Shown one piece after another: positions 17,603-24,484 of a DNA stretch of 45,178 bases. The DNA comes from DASQUK01 sp046723645 (GTDB lineage Bacteria; Actinomycetota; Acidimicrobiia; Acidimicrobiales; VFJN01). Every line of letters starts with the position of its first letter. Positions within the stretch are counted from its first letter, which is position 1. The notes under the pieces were generated by a model that was not told where the DNA came from, did not search any database, and was given only the letters and a program-made list of their open reading frames with translations. Made by a program: the position numbers and the translations under genes. The stretch lies in contig JBKOUY010000040.1 of NCBI GenBank assembly GCA_046723645.1, positions 1-45,178 on the forward strand, in the 5' to 3' direction.

Positions 17603-19027
17603 TCAGTCACCTTGACGGACGGCCTTCATCAGGCGCGTGACCTGGTCGTAGATCTGGCGGTCCTTGGACATGAGCGCGCCGATCTTCTCGACCGCGTGGA
17701 TCACGGTGGTGTGGTCGCGGCCGCCGAACTCCCGAGCGATGTTCGGGTACGACAGGTCGGTCAGCTCCCGCATGACATACATGGCGATCTGCCGCGCCGT
17801 GACCAGTGGTCGCTGCCGGTGCTTGCTGGTGATCTCGTCGACCGTGAAGCCGAACTGCTTCGCCGTCTCCTCGAGGATCAGCTGTGGCGTGATCGGGCGG
17901 GGCTGGTTCTCGCTCAGGAGGTCGGCCAACACCTGTGTCGCGCGTTCGACCGTGAGGGGCTCGTGCGTGAGGCTGGCGAAGGCCGAGACCCGGATCAGCG
18001 CCCCCTCGAGGACGCGGATGTTGTCCTTGATGTTGGTTGCGATCAACTCGAGGACGTCGTTGGGGATGCGGCTGGACTCGAGCTCCGCCTTCTTCAGGAG
18101 GATCGCCATCCGGGTCTCCAGCGCCGGCGGCTGGATGTCGGTCATTAGCCCCTGTTGGAACCGGCTGCGCATGCGGTCCTCGATCCCGATCTGGTCGGGG
18201 GGACGGTCGGAGGACAGGACGATCTGCCGATTGGTCTGGTGCAGGTGATTGAAGGTGTGGAAGAACTCCTCCAGTGTCTCCTGCTTCCCCTCGAAGAACT
18301 GGACGTCGTCGACCAGGAGCACGTCGATGTCGCGATACCGGCGCTTGAACGCGTCCCGGCTGTCGGAGTGCATCGAGTCGATGAACTCGTTGAGGAAGGT
18401 CTCGGACGTGACGTAGCGCACCCGGTAGGCCGGGTAGTTCCGGCTCACGTAGCTGGCGATCGCCTGGAGCAGGTGGGTCTTGCCGAGGCCTGCGTGCCCG
18501 TAGATGAACAGGGGGTTGAACTTTCGGGCGGGCGTCTCGGCCACCGACAGGGCCGCAGCGTGGGCGAAGCTGTTGGACCCGCCGATGACGAAGTTCTCGA
18601 ATGTGTAGCGGGGGTTCAGCTCGCCGTCGCCGAGCTCGTCGACGGGCCGCAGGGGCCCGTTGGGCGCTTGGGCGCCGACCTTGCCGTCGCCGGTCGAGGC
18701 GGGGTCCGACAGGTCGGGAACCTGGGTCAGGAGCGGGTCGATGGGCGCGGGAACCGTCCAGAGCGGCGGCGGCTCCGCAGGCTCGATCCGGAGCCGCAGC
18801 TCGGCGTGGGAGGCACCGGCCTCGGCCATCGCGTCCCGCACCAGTCCGAGGTAGCGGCCCTCGATGCGCTCCTTCGCCAGGGGGCTCGGGACGCCGAGGG
18901 TGAGCACATCGCCGTCGAAGTCGACGGCGCGGACGCCGTCGAAGGCGGTGTGCCAGACCAGGTCGGAGACCTGGGCCCGGAGCAGTGCTGCGCACGTTGT
19001 CCACAGGTGGTGCGCGTCGCTGATCAC
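17603..19027 (-). CDS. dnaA: Chromosomal replication initiator DnaA
   Basis: Initiator AAA+ protein, 474 residues from GTG 19027. Domain I (HHLWTTCAALLRAQVSDLVWHTAFDGV, 6-32), a proline/acid-rich domain II (about 83-137), then domain III starting at NPRYTFENFVIGGSNSFAHAAA. Walker A is GHAGLGKTH (177-185), Walker B LLVDDVQFF, and sensor 2/arginine region NIRVLEGALIRV. Domain IV carries the box-binding signature GGRDHTTVIHA at 435-445. A longer upstream frame from 19096 would add 23 residues unlike any DnaA N-terminus and would overlap DnaA-box-like sites, so GTG 19027 is preferred. A perfect TTGTCCACA box (18997-19005) falls within codons 8-11, and others lie just upstream, suggesting autoregulation. 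Confidence 0.96.
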   Translation of the reverse strand: MISDAHHLWTTCAALLRAQVSDLVWHTAFDGVRAVDFDGDVLTLGVPSPLAKERIEGRYLGLVRDAMAEAGASHAELRLRIEPAEPPPLWTVPAPIDPLLTQVPDLSDPASTGDGKVGAQAPNGPLRPVDELGDGELNPRYTFENFVIGGSNSFAHAAALSVAETPARKFNPLFIYGHAGLGKTHLLQAIASYVSRNYPAYRVRYVTSETFLNEFIDSMHSDSRDAFKRRYRDIDVLLVDDVQFFEGKQETLEEFFHTFNHLHQTNRQIVLSSDRPPDQIGIEDRMRSRFQQGLMTDIQPPALETRMAILLKKAELESSRIPNDVLELIATNIKDNIRVLEGALIRVSAFASLTHEPLTVERATQVLADLLSENQPRPITPQLILEETAKQFGFTVDEITSKHRQRPLVTARQIAMYVMRELTDLSYPNIAREFGGRDHTTVIHAVEKIGALMSKDRQIYDQVTRLMKAVRQGD

Positions 19028-19088
19028 GGTCCCGAGCCTTCCTGCTGGCAGCCGAAGTCGTCCACAAGCAATCCACACATGTGGATGA
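18997..19088. promoter_or_regulatory. DnaA-box cluster at the dnaA start
   Basis: Four DnaA-box-like nonamers straddle the dnaA start codon. TTGTCCACA at 18997-19005 is an exact match to the actinobacterial consensus. TCGTCCACA at 19058-19066 has one mismatch. CAATCCACA (19069-19077) and TGTGGATGA (19080-19088, reverse orientation, TCATCCACA) face each other across a two-base spacer as ATCCACA-CA-TGTGGAT. Likely roles are autoregulation of dnaA and/or a second origin arm. The remainder of the 19089-19366 gap shows only the rpmH promoter candidate. Confidence 0.6.
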
Positions 19089-19240
19089 CCGCACAACTAC
19101 CCGTTGTCAGGTAGCGGACCAGGCGCCAGTTCCGCCGTCTGACTCCCCCGTGAGGAGAGCGGGTTGGCGAAAGTTAGCACCGTCGACGGCCACTCACCAG
19201 ACGTCCGCAGAGGGAAATCGGGACGTTCCGTCCCTTCAGG

Positions 19241-19271
19241 TTGGCGCATTCGAGGGATCGGGCTCTACCGT
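19241..19271 (+). promoter_or_regulatory. Possible rpmH/rnpA operon promoter
   Basis: TTGGCG (19241-19246) resembles a -35 hexamer. A -10 could be TCTACC (19264-19269, 17-base spacing) or TACCGT (19266-19271, 19-base spacing, TANNNT). A transcript from here would have a leader of roughly 90-110 bases before rnpA/rpmH. No other good candidate is visible between the dnaA-box cluster and rpmH. Confidence 0.3.
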
Positions 19272-19366
19272 TGTCCGCGCACCGAAGTGGCGCACGATCG
19301 ACCTCGCGCGTCGCGGACGAGTTCAACATCCCGCCGCAGGCCCCGCTGACGCTGCGAGGAGGCCGC

Positions 19367-19879
19367 GTGCTCGAGGAGGCAGAAGGTGAAGCGCACGTAC
19401 CAACCCAACAACCGGAGGCGAGCCAAGCGGCACGGCTTTCGGCTGCGCATGCGGACCCGCGCCGGCCGGGCCATCGTGCGGTCCAGGCGCCGGAGGGGCC
19501 GCGCTCGGCTGTCGGCCTGATCGGACGGATCAGCGACCGTGCGACGTTCGACGCGCTCCGGCGTGACGGACGGCGCGCTCGGCGGGATTCGGTGACCGTG
19601 GTCTACCTCCCCGCCGGGGCGCCGGCGGGACCGGCCGCGGGGAGAGACGTCCGGGTCGCGTACAGCGTCGGACGACGGGTCGGCACGGCCGTCGCCCGGA
19701 ATCGGGTTCGCCGGCGCCTGCGTGCGGCACTGCGCGAGGTCGACCGCGAGTGCGGCGGGTTGGACGCCGGTGCCTACGTGGTTCTGGCCCATCCCGGAGC
19801 ACGAACCCTGCCGTATGCCGAGCTTCGGCGCTCGCTGGGCGCCGCGTGCTACGAGGCAAGTCGGGGCTCGGACCGATGA
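19367..19879 (+). CDS. rnpA: Ribonuclease P protein component, start ambiguous
   Basis: Protein subunit of RNase P, needed for 5' maturation of tRNA. The conserved part starts at IGRISDRATFDALRRDGRRAR and includes VRVAYSVGRRVGTAVARNRVRRRLRAALRE, the RNR signature (VARNRVRRRLR), in the usual 120-residue length. The start is the problem. The residue before IGRIS is CTG 19517, overlapping the rpmH stop as CTGA. The nearest standard start in frame is GTG 19367, with a good GAGGAGG four bases upstream (19356-19362); it would give a 170-residue protein that contains all of rpmH in another frame. I list the GTG start because CTG starts are rare; the core identity is certain. The stop overlaps yidD as ATGA. 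Confidence 0.85.
   Translation: MLEEAEGEAHVPTQQPEASQAARLSAAHADPRRPGHRAVQAPEGPRSAVGLIGRISDRATFDALRRDGRRARRDSVTVVYLPAGAPAGPAAGRDVRVAYSVGRRVGTAVARNRVRRRLRAALREVDRECGGLDAGAYVVLAHPGARTLPYAELRRSLGAACYEASRGSDR
19386..19520 (+). CDS. rpmH: 50S ribosomal protein L34
   Basis: The 44-residue product MKRTYQPNNRRRAKRHGFRL... ending GRARLSA is an unmistakable L34: the invariant KRTYQPN start, the HGFRLRMRTRAGR core and the basic tail. It is too short for many gene callers. GTG at 19386 is preceded six bases upstream by GAGGAGG (19373-19379). The TGA (19518-19520) falls inside the rnpA reading frame, and the entire gene lies in a region that is open in the rnpA frame too; see the finding on nested rpmH/rnpA. 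Confidence 0.97.
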   Translation: MKRTYQPNNRRRAKRHGFRLRMRTRAGRAIVRSRRRRGRARLSA

Positions 19880-20106
19880 GCCCCATGGCCCGGCTGCTCC
19901 GTTGGTTCGTAAGGCTCTACCAAATGGTGACCGCATGGCGGCCGTCACCGTGCCGATTCGTTCCCAGCTGCTCGAACTACGCGCTGGATGCCCTCGAACG
20001 GCACGGCGCGGTTCGGGGCTCGGTATTGACCCTGCGCCGCCTCGCTCGCTGCCACCCCTGGGGGGGACACGGGTGGGATCCCGTTCCTGAAGGAAAGCAC
20101 CACTGA
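19876..20106 (+). CDS. yidD: Membrane protein insertion efficiency factor YidD
   Basis: A 76-residue YidD (DUF37) protein. An amphipathic N-terminal helix (MARLLRWFVRLYQMVTAWR) precedes the signature SPCRFVPSCSNYALDALERHGAVRGSVLTLRRLARCHPWGGHGWDPVP, with the three conserved cysteines of CRFxPSCSxY and RCHPW. It helps the YidC insertase at the membrane. ATG 19876 overlaps the rnpA stop, and its own stop overlaps the yidC ATG as TGATG, so the whole group is translated in a coupled manner. Confidence 0.95.
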   Translation: MSPMARLLRWFVRLYQMVTAWRPSPCRFVPSCSNYALDALERHGAVRGSVLTLRRLARCHPWGGHGWDPVPEGKHH

Positions 20107-21185
20107 TGTTAGACGGCCTCTTTGAGCTCATCTCGGGTTTGCTCAACTTCTTCTATGCCAACGTGCCCGGCGGCTATGCGGTGGCGATCGCCCTCCTGAC
20201 CTGCGTGGTGATGATCGTGACGACGCCGCTCACGCTGAAGGGCACCCGCTCGATGATCGAGATGCAGCGGCTGCAACCCGAGATCCGCCGCCTGCAGGTC
20301 CAGTACAAGGACGACCGGCAGAAGCTCAACGAAGAGCTCATGCGCTTCTACCGGGAGCACCAGATCAACCCGGTGGGCGGGTGCCTTCCGCTCCTCATCC
20401 AGGCGCCGGTGTTCTCGATCCTCTTCTACGTCGTGCGGGGGCTGACCCAGCAGGCGAAGTTCGTCGGCCTGCAGGAGTACACCCAACAGCTCGGCCTGAC
20501 CACCAGGGTCACCGACGGGTTCCAGCCCAAGTACCTCGACCACAACGACGAGCTCTACCAGTCGCTGCTGGGCAAACACGAGATGAACTGGTTGGGCATC
20601 GACCTCGCCATCTCGCCCGCCCAGGCACTGAGCCAGGGATTCTTCACGGCCCTGCCGTATCTGGCGCTCATCGCCGTCATCGCGTTCCTGAGCTGGTACC
20701 AGCAGAAGCAGATCATGGGGCGGACGGCCGGAGTCGAGGTGACCCAGCAGCAGCGGCTGATGATGCGGATCGGCCCGCTGCTCTATGTGTTCTTCGCCCT
20801 TGTGAGCCCGCTCGCCATCGGCATCTACTTCCTGGTCTCGACCCTGTGGCGTGTGGGTCAGCAAGCCTTCATCACGCGGTCGCTGTATCGAGGCGAGGAG
20901 TCGGTCGGCCGCCAGGCGCAGCGAGCCATGGCAGAGCTGCGCGAGTCGCGCAAGGCGGAGGGCAACGGCGCCAGGGGTGGCCGCGCGCCCGCGAAGAAGG
21001 CGTCCGCTTCCGCGAGCGGCAATGGCCGGATCCGTGACCAGCAGGACGCAGGCCAGCAGAAGCCGGGTCAGCAGAGGCCCAAGGCACGGAGTGGCGCCGG
21101 AGGTGCCGCCAAGTCGTCGAGCGGAGGCGGCGCGCCGGCGCCGAAGCCCCACCCGCGGTCGCGGAAGAAGAGGAAGAGGAAGTAG
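20106..21185 (+). CDS. yidC: Membrane protein insertase YidC
   Basis: Oxa1/YidC family insertase, 359 residues, of the Gram-positive type without the large periplasmic domain. Membrane helices lie near residues 12-45, 91-115 (PLLIQAPVFSILFYVVRGL), 180-200 and 228-252. The conserved motif TTPLTLKGTRSMIEMQRLQPEIRRLQ starts the cytoplasmic loop after helix 1, and the loop arginine needed for insertion is in this region. The C-terminus (about 270-359) is a long disordered Lys/Gly/Ala-rich tail ending KPHPRSRKKRKRK, likely ribosome-binding. Coupled to yidD upstream and followed four bases later by jag. Confidence 0.95.
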   Translation: MLDGLFELISGLLNFFYANVPGGYAVAIALLTCVVMIVTTPLTLKGTRSMIEMQRLQPEIRRLQVQYKDDRQKLNEELMRFYREHQINPVGGCLPLLIQAPVFSILFYVVRGLTQQAKFVGLQEYTQQLGLTTRVTDGFQPKYLDHNDELYQSLLGKHEMNWLGIDLAISPAQALSQGFFTALPYLALIAVIAFLSWYQQKQIMGRTAGVEVTQQQRLMMRIGPLLYVFFALVSPLAIGIYFLVSTLWRVGQQAFITRSLYRGEESVGRQAQRAMAELRESRKAEGNGARGGRAPAKKASASASGNGRIRDQQDAGQQKPGQQRPKARSGAGGAAKSSSGGGAPAPKPHPRSRKKRKRK

Positions 21186-21189
21186 CGCC

Positions 21190-22188
21190 GTGGAATGGGT
21201 CGTGACGACCGGTCGGACGGTCGCCGAGGCCGTGGAGTCGGCCCTCGACAAGCTGGGCGTCGACGAGCACGACGCGGAGGTCGAGATCGTTCAGGAGCCG
21301 CAGAAGGGTCTGTTCGGACGCCTCCGGGCAGAAGCCCAGGTCAAAGCGCGGGTGCGCCCGACCGCGCCCCGGCCGAAGGTCGATCGGCGGGACCGCCGCC
21401 GCGGTGATCGGCGACGGGACGGTGACCGCGGTCGCGGCAAGGCCAGGTCTGGGGCCCGTAGCGATGGTGCGGAGGGGAACGGCCGTGGCCGCGGGCAGCA
21501 TCGGGACGCGACCGGGACGCAGGGAGATGGAGACCGGACGAGGGATGGCAGTGTGGCGGTGGAACGGCCCGCGGCCGATGGCGCCGATGGACCGGCATCG
21601 GTGCAAGGACACCGAGGCGCGTCGCCGCGCTCTCGTCGCCGCCGAGGTGGCCGGGAAGCAGAGGGAGCAAATGCGGTGAGCGAGAGTACGCAGCCAACAG
21701 GGACGCCGGCGCCGGCGGCATTCGACATCGAGGGTCAACGACAAACCGTCGAGTCCTTCCTCACGGATCTGCTGGCGGCATTCGGGCGGTCCGATGCCAC
21801 CGTGACGGTGGCCTTGGGCGAGGACGACGCGATCGAGGCGTCGGTGGACGGTCCCGAACTGGGCCTGCTGGTCGGCCAGAAGGGCGTGACCCTGCTGGCG
21901 ATACAGGAGCTGGTCCGCAGCATGGTGCAGCGCCGCTTCGTGGGTCAGACCCACGCGCGGGTTCGCCTCGACGTCGCCGGCTACCGCGCCCGGCGAAAGG
22001 TGGCACTGGAGCGGTTTGCCCGCGAGGTGGCCGAGTCGGTCAGGGCCAGCGGCGTGGCCAAGGCGCTGGATCCGATGGGCTCGGCCGACCGCAAGGTCGT
22101 GCACGACGCCGTCAACGAGATCGATGGGGTGAGCACGGCCTCCGAAGGCGAGGACGCGGCTCGCCGGGTGGTGATACGCCCCGCCTGA
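21190..22188 (+). CDS. jag: Jag/KhpB RNA-binding protein
   Basis: 332 residues. The N-terminal Jag-N domain (TGRTVAEAVESALDKLGVDE...EPQKGLFGRLRAEAQVKARV, about 7-55) is followed by a long Arg/Gly/Asp-rich linker (about 60-160). The KH domain has VGQKGVTLLAIQELV as its GxxG loop, and a C-terminal R3H domain carries SADRKVVHDAVNE. KhpB binds RNA and affects elongation/division in Firmicutes; in Actinobacteria it is part of the conserved rpmH-rnpA-yidC-jag-rsmG cluster. The GTG start four bases after yidC fits the N-terminal domain. An in-frame GTG at 21676 (SESTQPTG), with a GGGAGC-like site, could produce a KH-R3H-only form. Confidence 0.88.
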   Translation: MEWVVTTGRTVAEAVESALDKLGVDEHDAEVEIVQEPQKGLFGRLRAEAQVKARVRPTAPRPKVDRRDRRRGDRRRDGDRGRGKARSGARSDGAEGNGRGRGQHRDATGTQGDGDRTRDGSVAVERPAADGADGPASVQGHRGASPRSRRRRGGREAEGANAVSESTQPTGTPAPAAFDIEGQRQTVESFLTDLLAAFGRSDATVTVALGEDDAIEASVDGPELGLLVGQKGVTLLAIQELVRSMVQRRFVGQTHARVRLDVAGYRARRKVALERFAREVAESVRASGVAKALDPMGSADRKVVHDAVNEIDGVSTASEGEDAARRVVIRPA

Positions 22189-22194
22189 CGCTCG

Positions 22195-22827
22195 GTGGAC
22201 GACAGCCGCCTGCTCGAGGTGCTGGAGCGGAGCCGGGGCCTGGGATTTCTTGGTCCCGGCTCCGTCCGCGTCCATGTCGACCACGCTGCGGGATTCGCTG
22301 CGGGCGTCGCTGCACCGGGACGCTTCCTGGACCTGGGAAGCGGAGGTGGCGTCCCAGGGCTCGTCCTTGCCCAGCGCTGGCCCGGGAGCCGGGTAGTGCT
22401 GCTCGACTCCCGAGAGCGTCGCTGTGACTTCCTGACGGATGCCGTGCGCACGCTCGGCATGGCCGACCGGGTGGCCGTCGAATGCGGACGGGCGGAGGAG
22501 GGCGCGCGCCGTGCGGACCTGCGGGGCCGGTTCGATCTGGTGACGGCCCGCGCCTTCGGGCCGCCGGCGGTGACGGCCGAGTGCGGAGCCCCATTCCTGC
22601 ACGTGGGTGCGACGCTGGTGGTCAGCGAGCCACCGCAGGACGACTGCGGGTTGGGAGCCACCGCGGGAGCGGAGCGCTGGCCACCCGATGGGCTCGCCCG
22701 CCTGGGCCTGGCGGTGGGCCGATCGTGGGTCGAGCGGTATCGGTACCAGGCGCTGGAGTTGGTCGAGCCGTGTCCGTCGCGGTACCCGCGAAAGCCCGGG
22801 ATCCCCGCGAAGCGCCCGCTGTTCTGA
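22195..22827 (+). CDS. rsmG: 16S rRNA (guanine-N7)-methyltransferase RsmG
   Basis: SAM-dependent methylation of G527 in 16S rRNA. 210 residues with the SAM motif RFLDLGSGGGVPGLVLAQRW, the strand SRVVLLDSRERRCDFL, RFDLVTARAFGPPAVTAE and the terminal YPRKPGIPAKRPL, a strong RsmG hallmark. It starts with GTG six bases after the jag stop. The gene closes the rpmH-to-rsmG operon; the parS cluster follows immediately, as in many actinobacteria. Loss of RsmG confers low-level streptomycin resistance in other bacteria; the sequence here looks intact. Confidence 0.94.
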   Translation: MDDSRLLEVLERSRGLGFLGPGSVRVHVDHAAGFAAGVAAPGRFLDLGSGGGVPGLVLAQRWPGSRVVLLDSRERRCDFLTDAVRTLGMADRVAVECGRAEEGARRADLRGRFDLVTARAFGPPAVTAECGAPFLHVGATLVVSEPPQDDCGLGATAGAERWPPDGLARLGLAVGRSWVERYRYQALELVEPCPSRYPRKPGIPAKRPLF

Positions 22828-22837
22828 GCGCTCCAGA

Positions 22838-23028
22838 GTTCCACGTGGAACATTGGCGGGATGCGCGGGGTGACCTGGAGCAGCCCCGGGAGTTCCACGT
22901 GGAACGCGCCCACACGGGCGAACGTCCGGGGGCAGGCACGCGGCTCGGGTGTTCCACGTGGAACGCCCGCATTCATGGCCGACGGACGCGAGGCGATCGC
23001 ATCGTGTGCACCGTGTTCCACGTGGAAC
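22838..23028. repeat. parS: parS-like site cluster: four GTTCCACGTGGAAC palindromes
   Basis: Four exact 14-base palindromes GTTCCACGTGGAAC at 22838-22851, 22892-22905, 22951-22964 and 23015-23028, spaced 54, 59 and 64 bases. The bacterial parS consensus is TGTTTCACGTGAAACA; these differ by one symmetrical T-to-C/A-to-G pair, and the same palindrome is present unchanged every time. They lie in the 739-base non-coding stretch between rsmG and parA, the usual place for origin-proximal parS. Apparent reading frames containing FHVE across these repeats are artefacts of the palindromes. ParB encoded downstream is the obvious ligand. Confidence 0.85.
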
Positions 23029-23344
23029 AGGCGCGGCGACGGCCGACGAAACCGGGCCGCTCGATTGGCCCCGGGCCGCCGGGCGCCGAGGTGGTGCCTG
23101 CAGTTCCACGGCCACCTGGCGTCGCCGCCGCGTGGGCCGCTGGCCGACGCCCCGACCGCCGCGCCGGGCGGCCGTAGCGCCAAAGGGACGGATCCGTGCC
23201 CGACGGCGCGTTGGTGCGCCCCCAGTTGCCCACCAATGGTTCGAATTACCACCCCAGTGGGAGCGGGCCGTCGTCCGCGACGGTTTGCCGGCCGGCGACG
23301 GTCGCCCCGCGAGCCGTTCGAACTGCCGCCGACCGGGCCCGAGC

Positions 23345-23358
23345 GTTCCACGTGGAAC
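23345..23358. repeat. parS: Fifth parS-like palindrome
   Basis: The same GTTCCACGTGGAAC, 330 bases after the fourth copy and about 210 bases upstream of parA. A half-site, GTTCCACG, lies between (near 23103). The surrounding DNA (23029-23566) shows no gene with convincing features. Confidence 0.82.
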
Positions 23359-23408
23359 ACGCGCAGCGTCAGCGGTCTCGAGTCCCACCCGGGACCGAAA
23401 GACCAGGC

Positions 23409-23437
23409 TTGACCGAGACTCGGCGGCCCGAAAGTAT
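23409..23437 (+). promoter_or_regulatory. Possible parAB promoter
   Basis: TTGACC (23409-23414), 17 bases, then AAGTAT (23432-23437): a good -35 and a modest -10, pointing at parA, with a leader of about 120 bases. The nearby fifth parS site (23345-23358) suggests ParB could influence it. Confidence 0.35.
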
Positions 23438-23566
23438 GTGCCGGTGGCCGGTCCGCCTCGAGCTGGCGCCGATCGGGCGGCGGTCACCTAGGCCCTCACG
23501 GACCACATCCGCGTTCAGCTTGCCGGGTCGAGCCTGCCCCGGCATCGACGGCTGGGAGCATCGGCG

Positions 23567-24484
23567 ATGAGTACCCAAGACAGCGGCCTCGGTGGCACCC
23601 CGCCCTCGGCGGTGCTGGAGACCCGGTTCGATGAGTCGGATGGTCTCGGGGCGCCCGATGCTGAAGCTGCGGAGGGGCTGGGGCCGTCGACGCCGTTCGA
23701 ACGACCACTCCCCCGCACGATCGCGATCGCGAACCAGAAGGGCGGCGTCGGCAAGACCACGACCGCGGTCAACCTCGGTGCGTGCTTGGCCGAGCTCGGC
23801 TACCGCGCCCTGGTCGTGGACCTCGATCCACAGGGCAACGCCAGCACCGGGCTTGGCATCAACATCCGTGACCTACAGTCCTCGATGTACGACGTCATGT
23901 TGAATGACCTTCCACTCGAGGACTGCGTGGAGGGGACCGCCGTTCGCAACCTGTTCGTCGCCCCAGCGGCGCTCGACCTCGCCGGTGCCGAGATCGAGCT
24001 GGTGCCGGCGTTCAGCCGTGAGATGCGGCTGCGCCGGGCGCTGGACGCAGTGCGGAACGACTACGACTACATGCTGATCGACTGCCCACCGTCCCTCGGT
24101 CTGCTCACGGTCAACGGATTGGCGGCGGCCAGCGAGGTTGTCGTCCCCATCCAGTGCGAGTACTACGCGCTGGAGGGCCTCGGCCAGTTGCTGCGGAACA
24201 TCCAGCTCGTCCAACGGAATCTCAACCCCGGCCTCGAGCTGAGTGCCATGGTCCTGGTCATGTACGACGCCCGGACCAAGTTGGCCGACCAGGTGGTGCG
24301 CGAGGTTCGCGACCACTTCGGCGAGAAGGTCTGCCACAGCATCGTCCCCCGAACGGTCCGCCTGAGCGAGGCCCCCTCGTTCGGCCAGCCGATCATCACG
24401 TTCGATCCCACCTCGCGGGGCTCGATCGCATACCGGAACTTGGCGACGGAGGTCAGCGGTGGAGCGGCGCGGCGGACTGGGTAA
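23567..24484 (+). CDS. parA: Chromosome partitioning ATPase ParA (Soj)
   Basis: Walker-type ATPase that moves origin-bound ParB complexes. 305 residues. An acidic N-terminal extension of about 45 residues precedes PRTIAIANQKGGVGKTTTAVNLGA, the deviant Walker A (K58, K63). DLDPQGNASTGLGIN (A') and YDYMLIDCPPSLGLLTVNGLAAA (Walker B/switch) follow, then VMYDARTKLADQVVREVRDHF and the RLSEAPSFGQPI region typical of chromosomal ParA. No N-terminal HTH of the plasmid type is present. parB starts within its end, 26 bases before the stop. Confidence 0.96.
   Translation: MSTQDSGLGGTPPSAVLETRFDESDGLGAPDAEAAEGLGPSTPFERPLPRTIAIANQKGGVGKTTTAVNLGACLAELGYRALVVDLDPQGNASTGLGINIRDLQSSMYDVMLNDLPLEDCVEGTAVRNLFVAPAALDLAGAEIELVPAFSREMRLRRALDAVRNDYDYMLIDCPPSLGLLTVNGLAAASEVVVPIQCEYYALEGLGQLLRNIQLVQRNLNPGLELSAMVLVMYDARTKLADQVVREVRDHFGEKVCHSIVPRTVRLSEAPSFGQPIITFDPTSRGSIAYRNLATEVSGGAARRTG

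Noticed and set aside
19028..19096. Longer DnaA from 19096
   Set aside because: Adds 23 residues unlike DnaA domain I and covers the DnaA-box cluster; GTG 19027 fits the family start.
22838..23358. CRISPR array
   Set aside because: The repeats are perfect 14-base palindromes with unequal spacing (54 to 330) and no cas genes; parS is the better explanation.
22112..23491. Overlapping open frames containing repeated FHVE or STWN across the parS region
   Set aside because: These are translations of the GTTCCACGTGGAAC palindromes on both strands; no ribosome-binding sites and no conserved domain.
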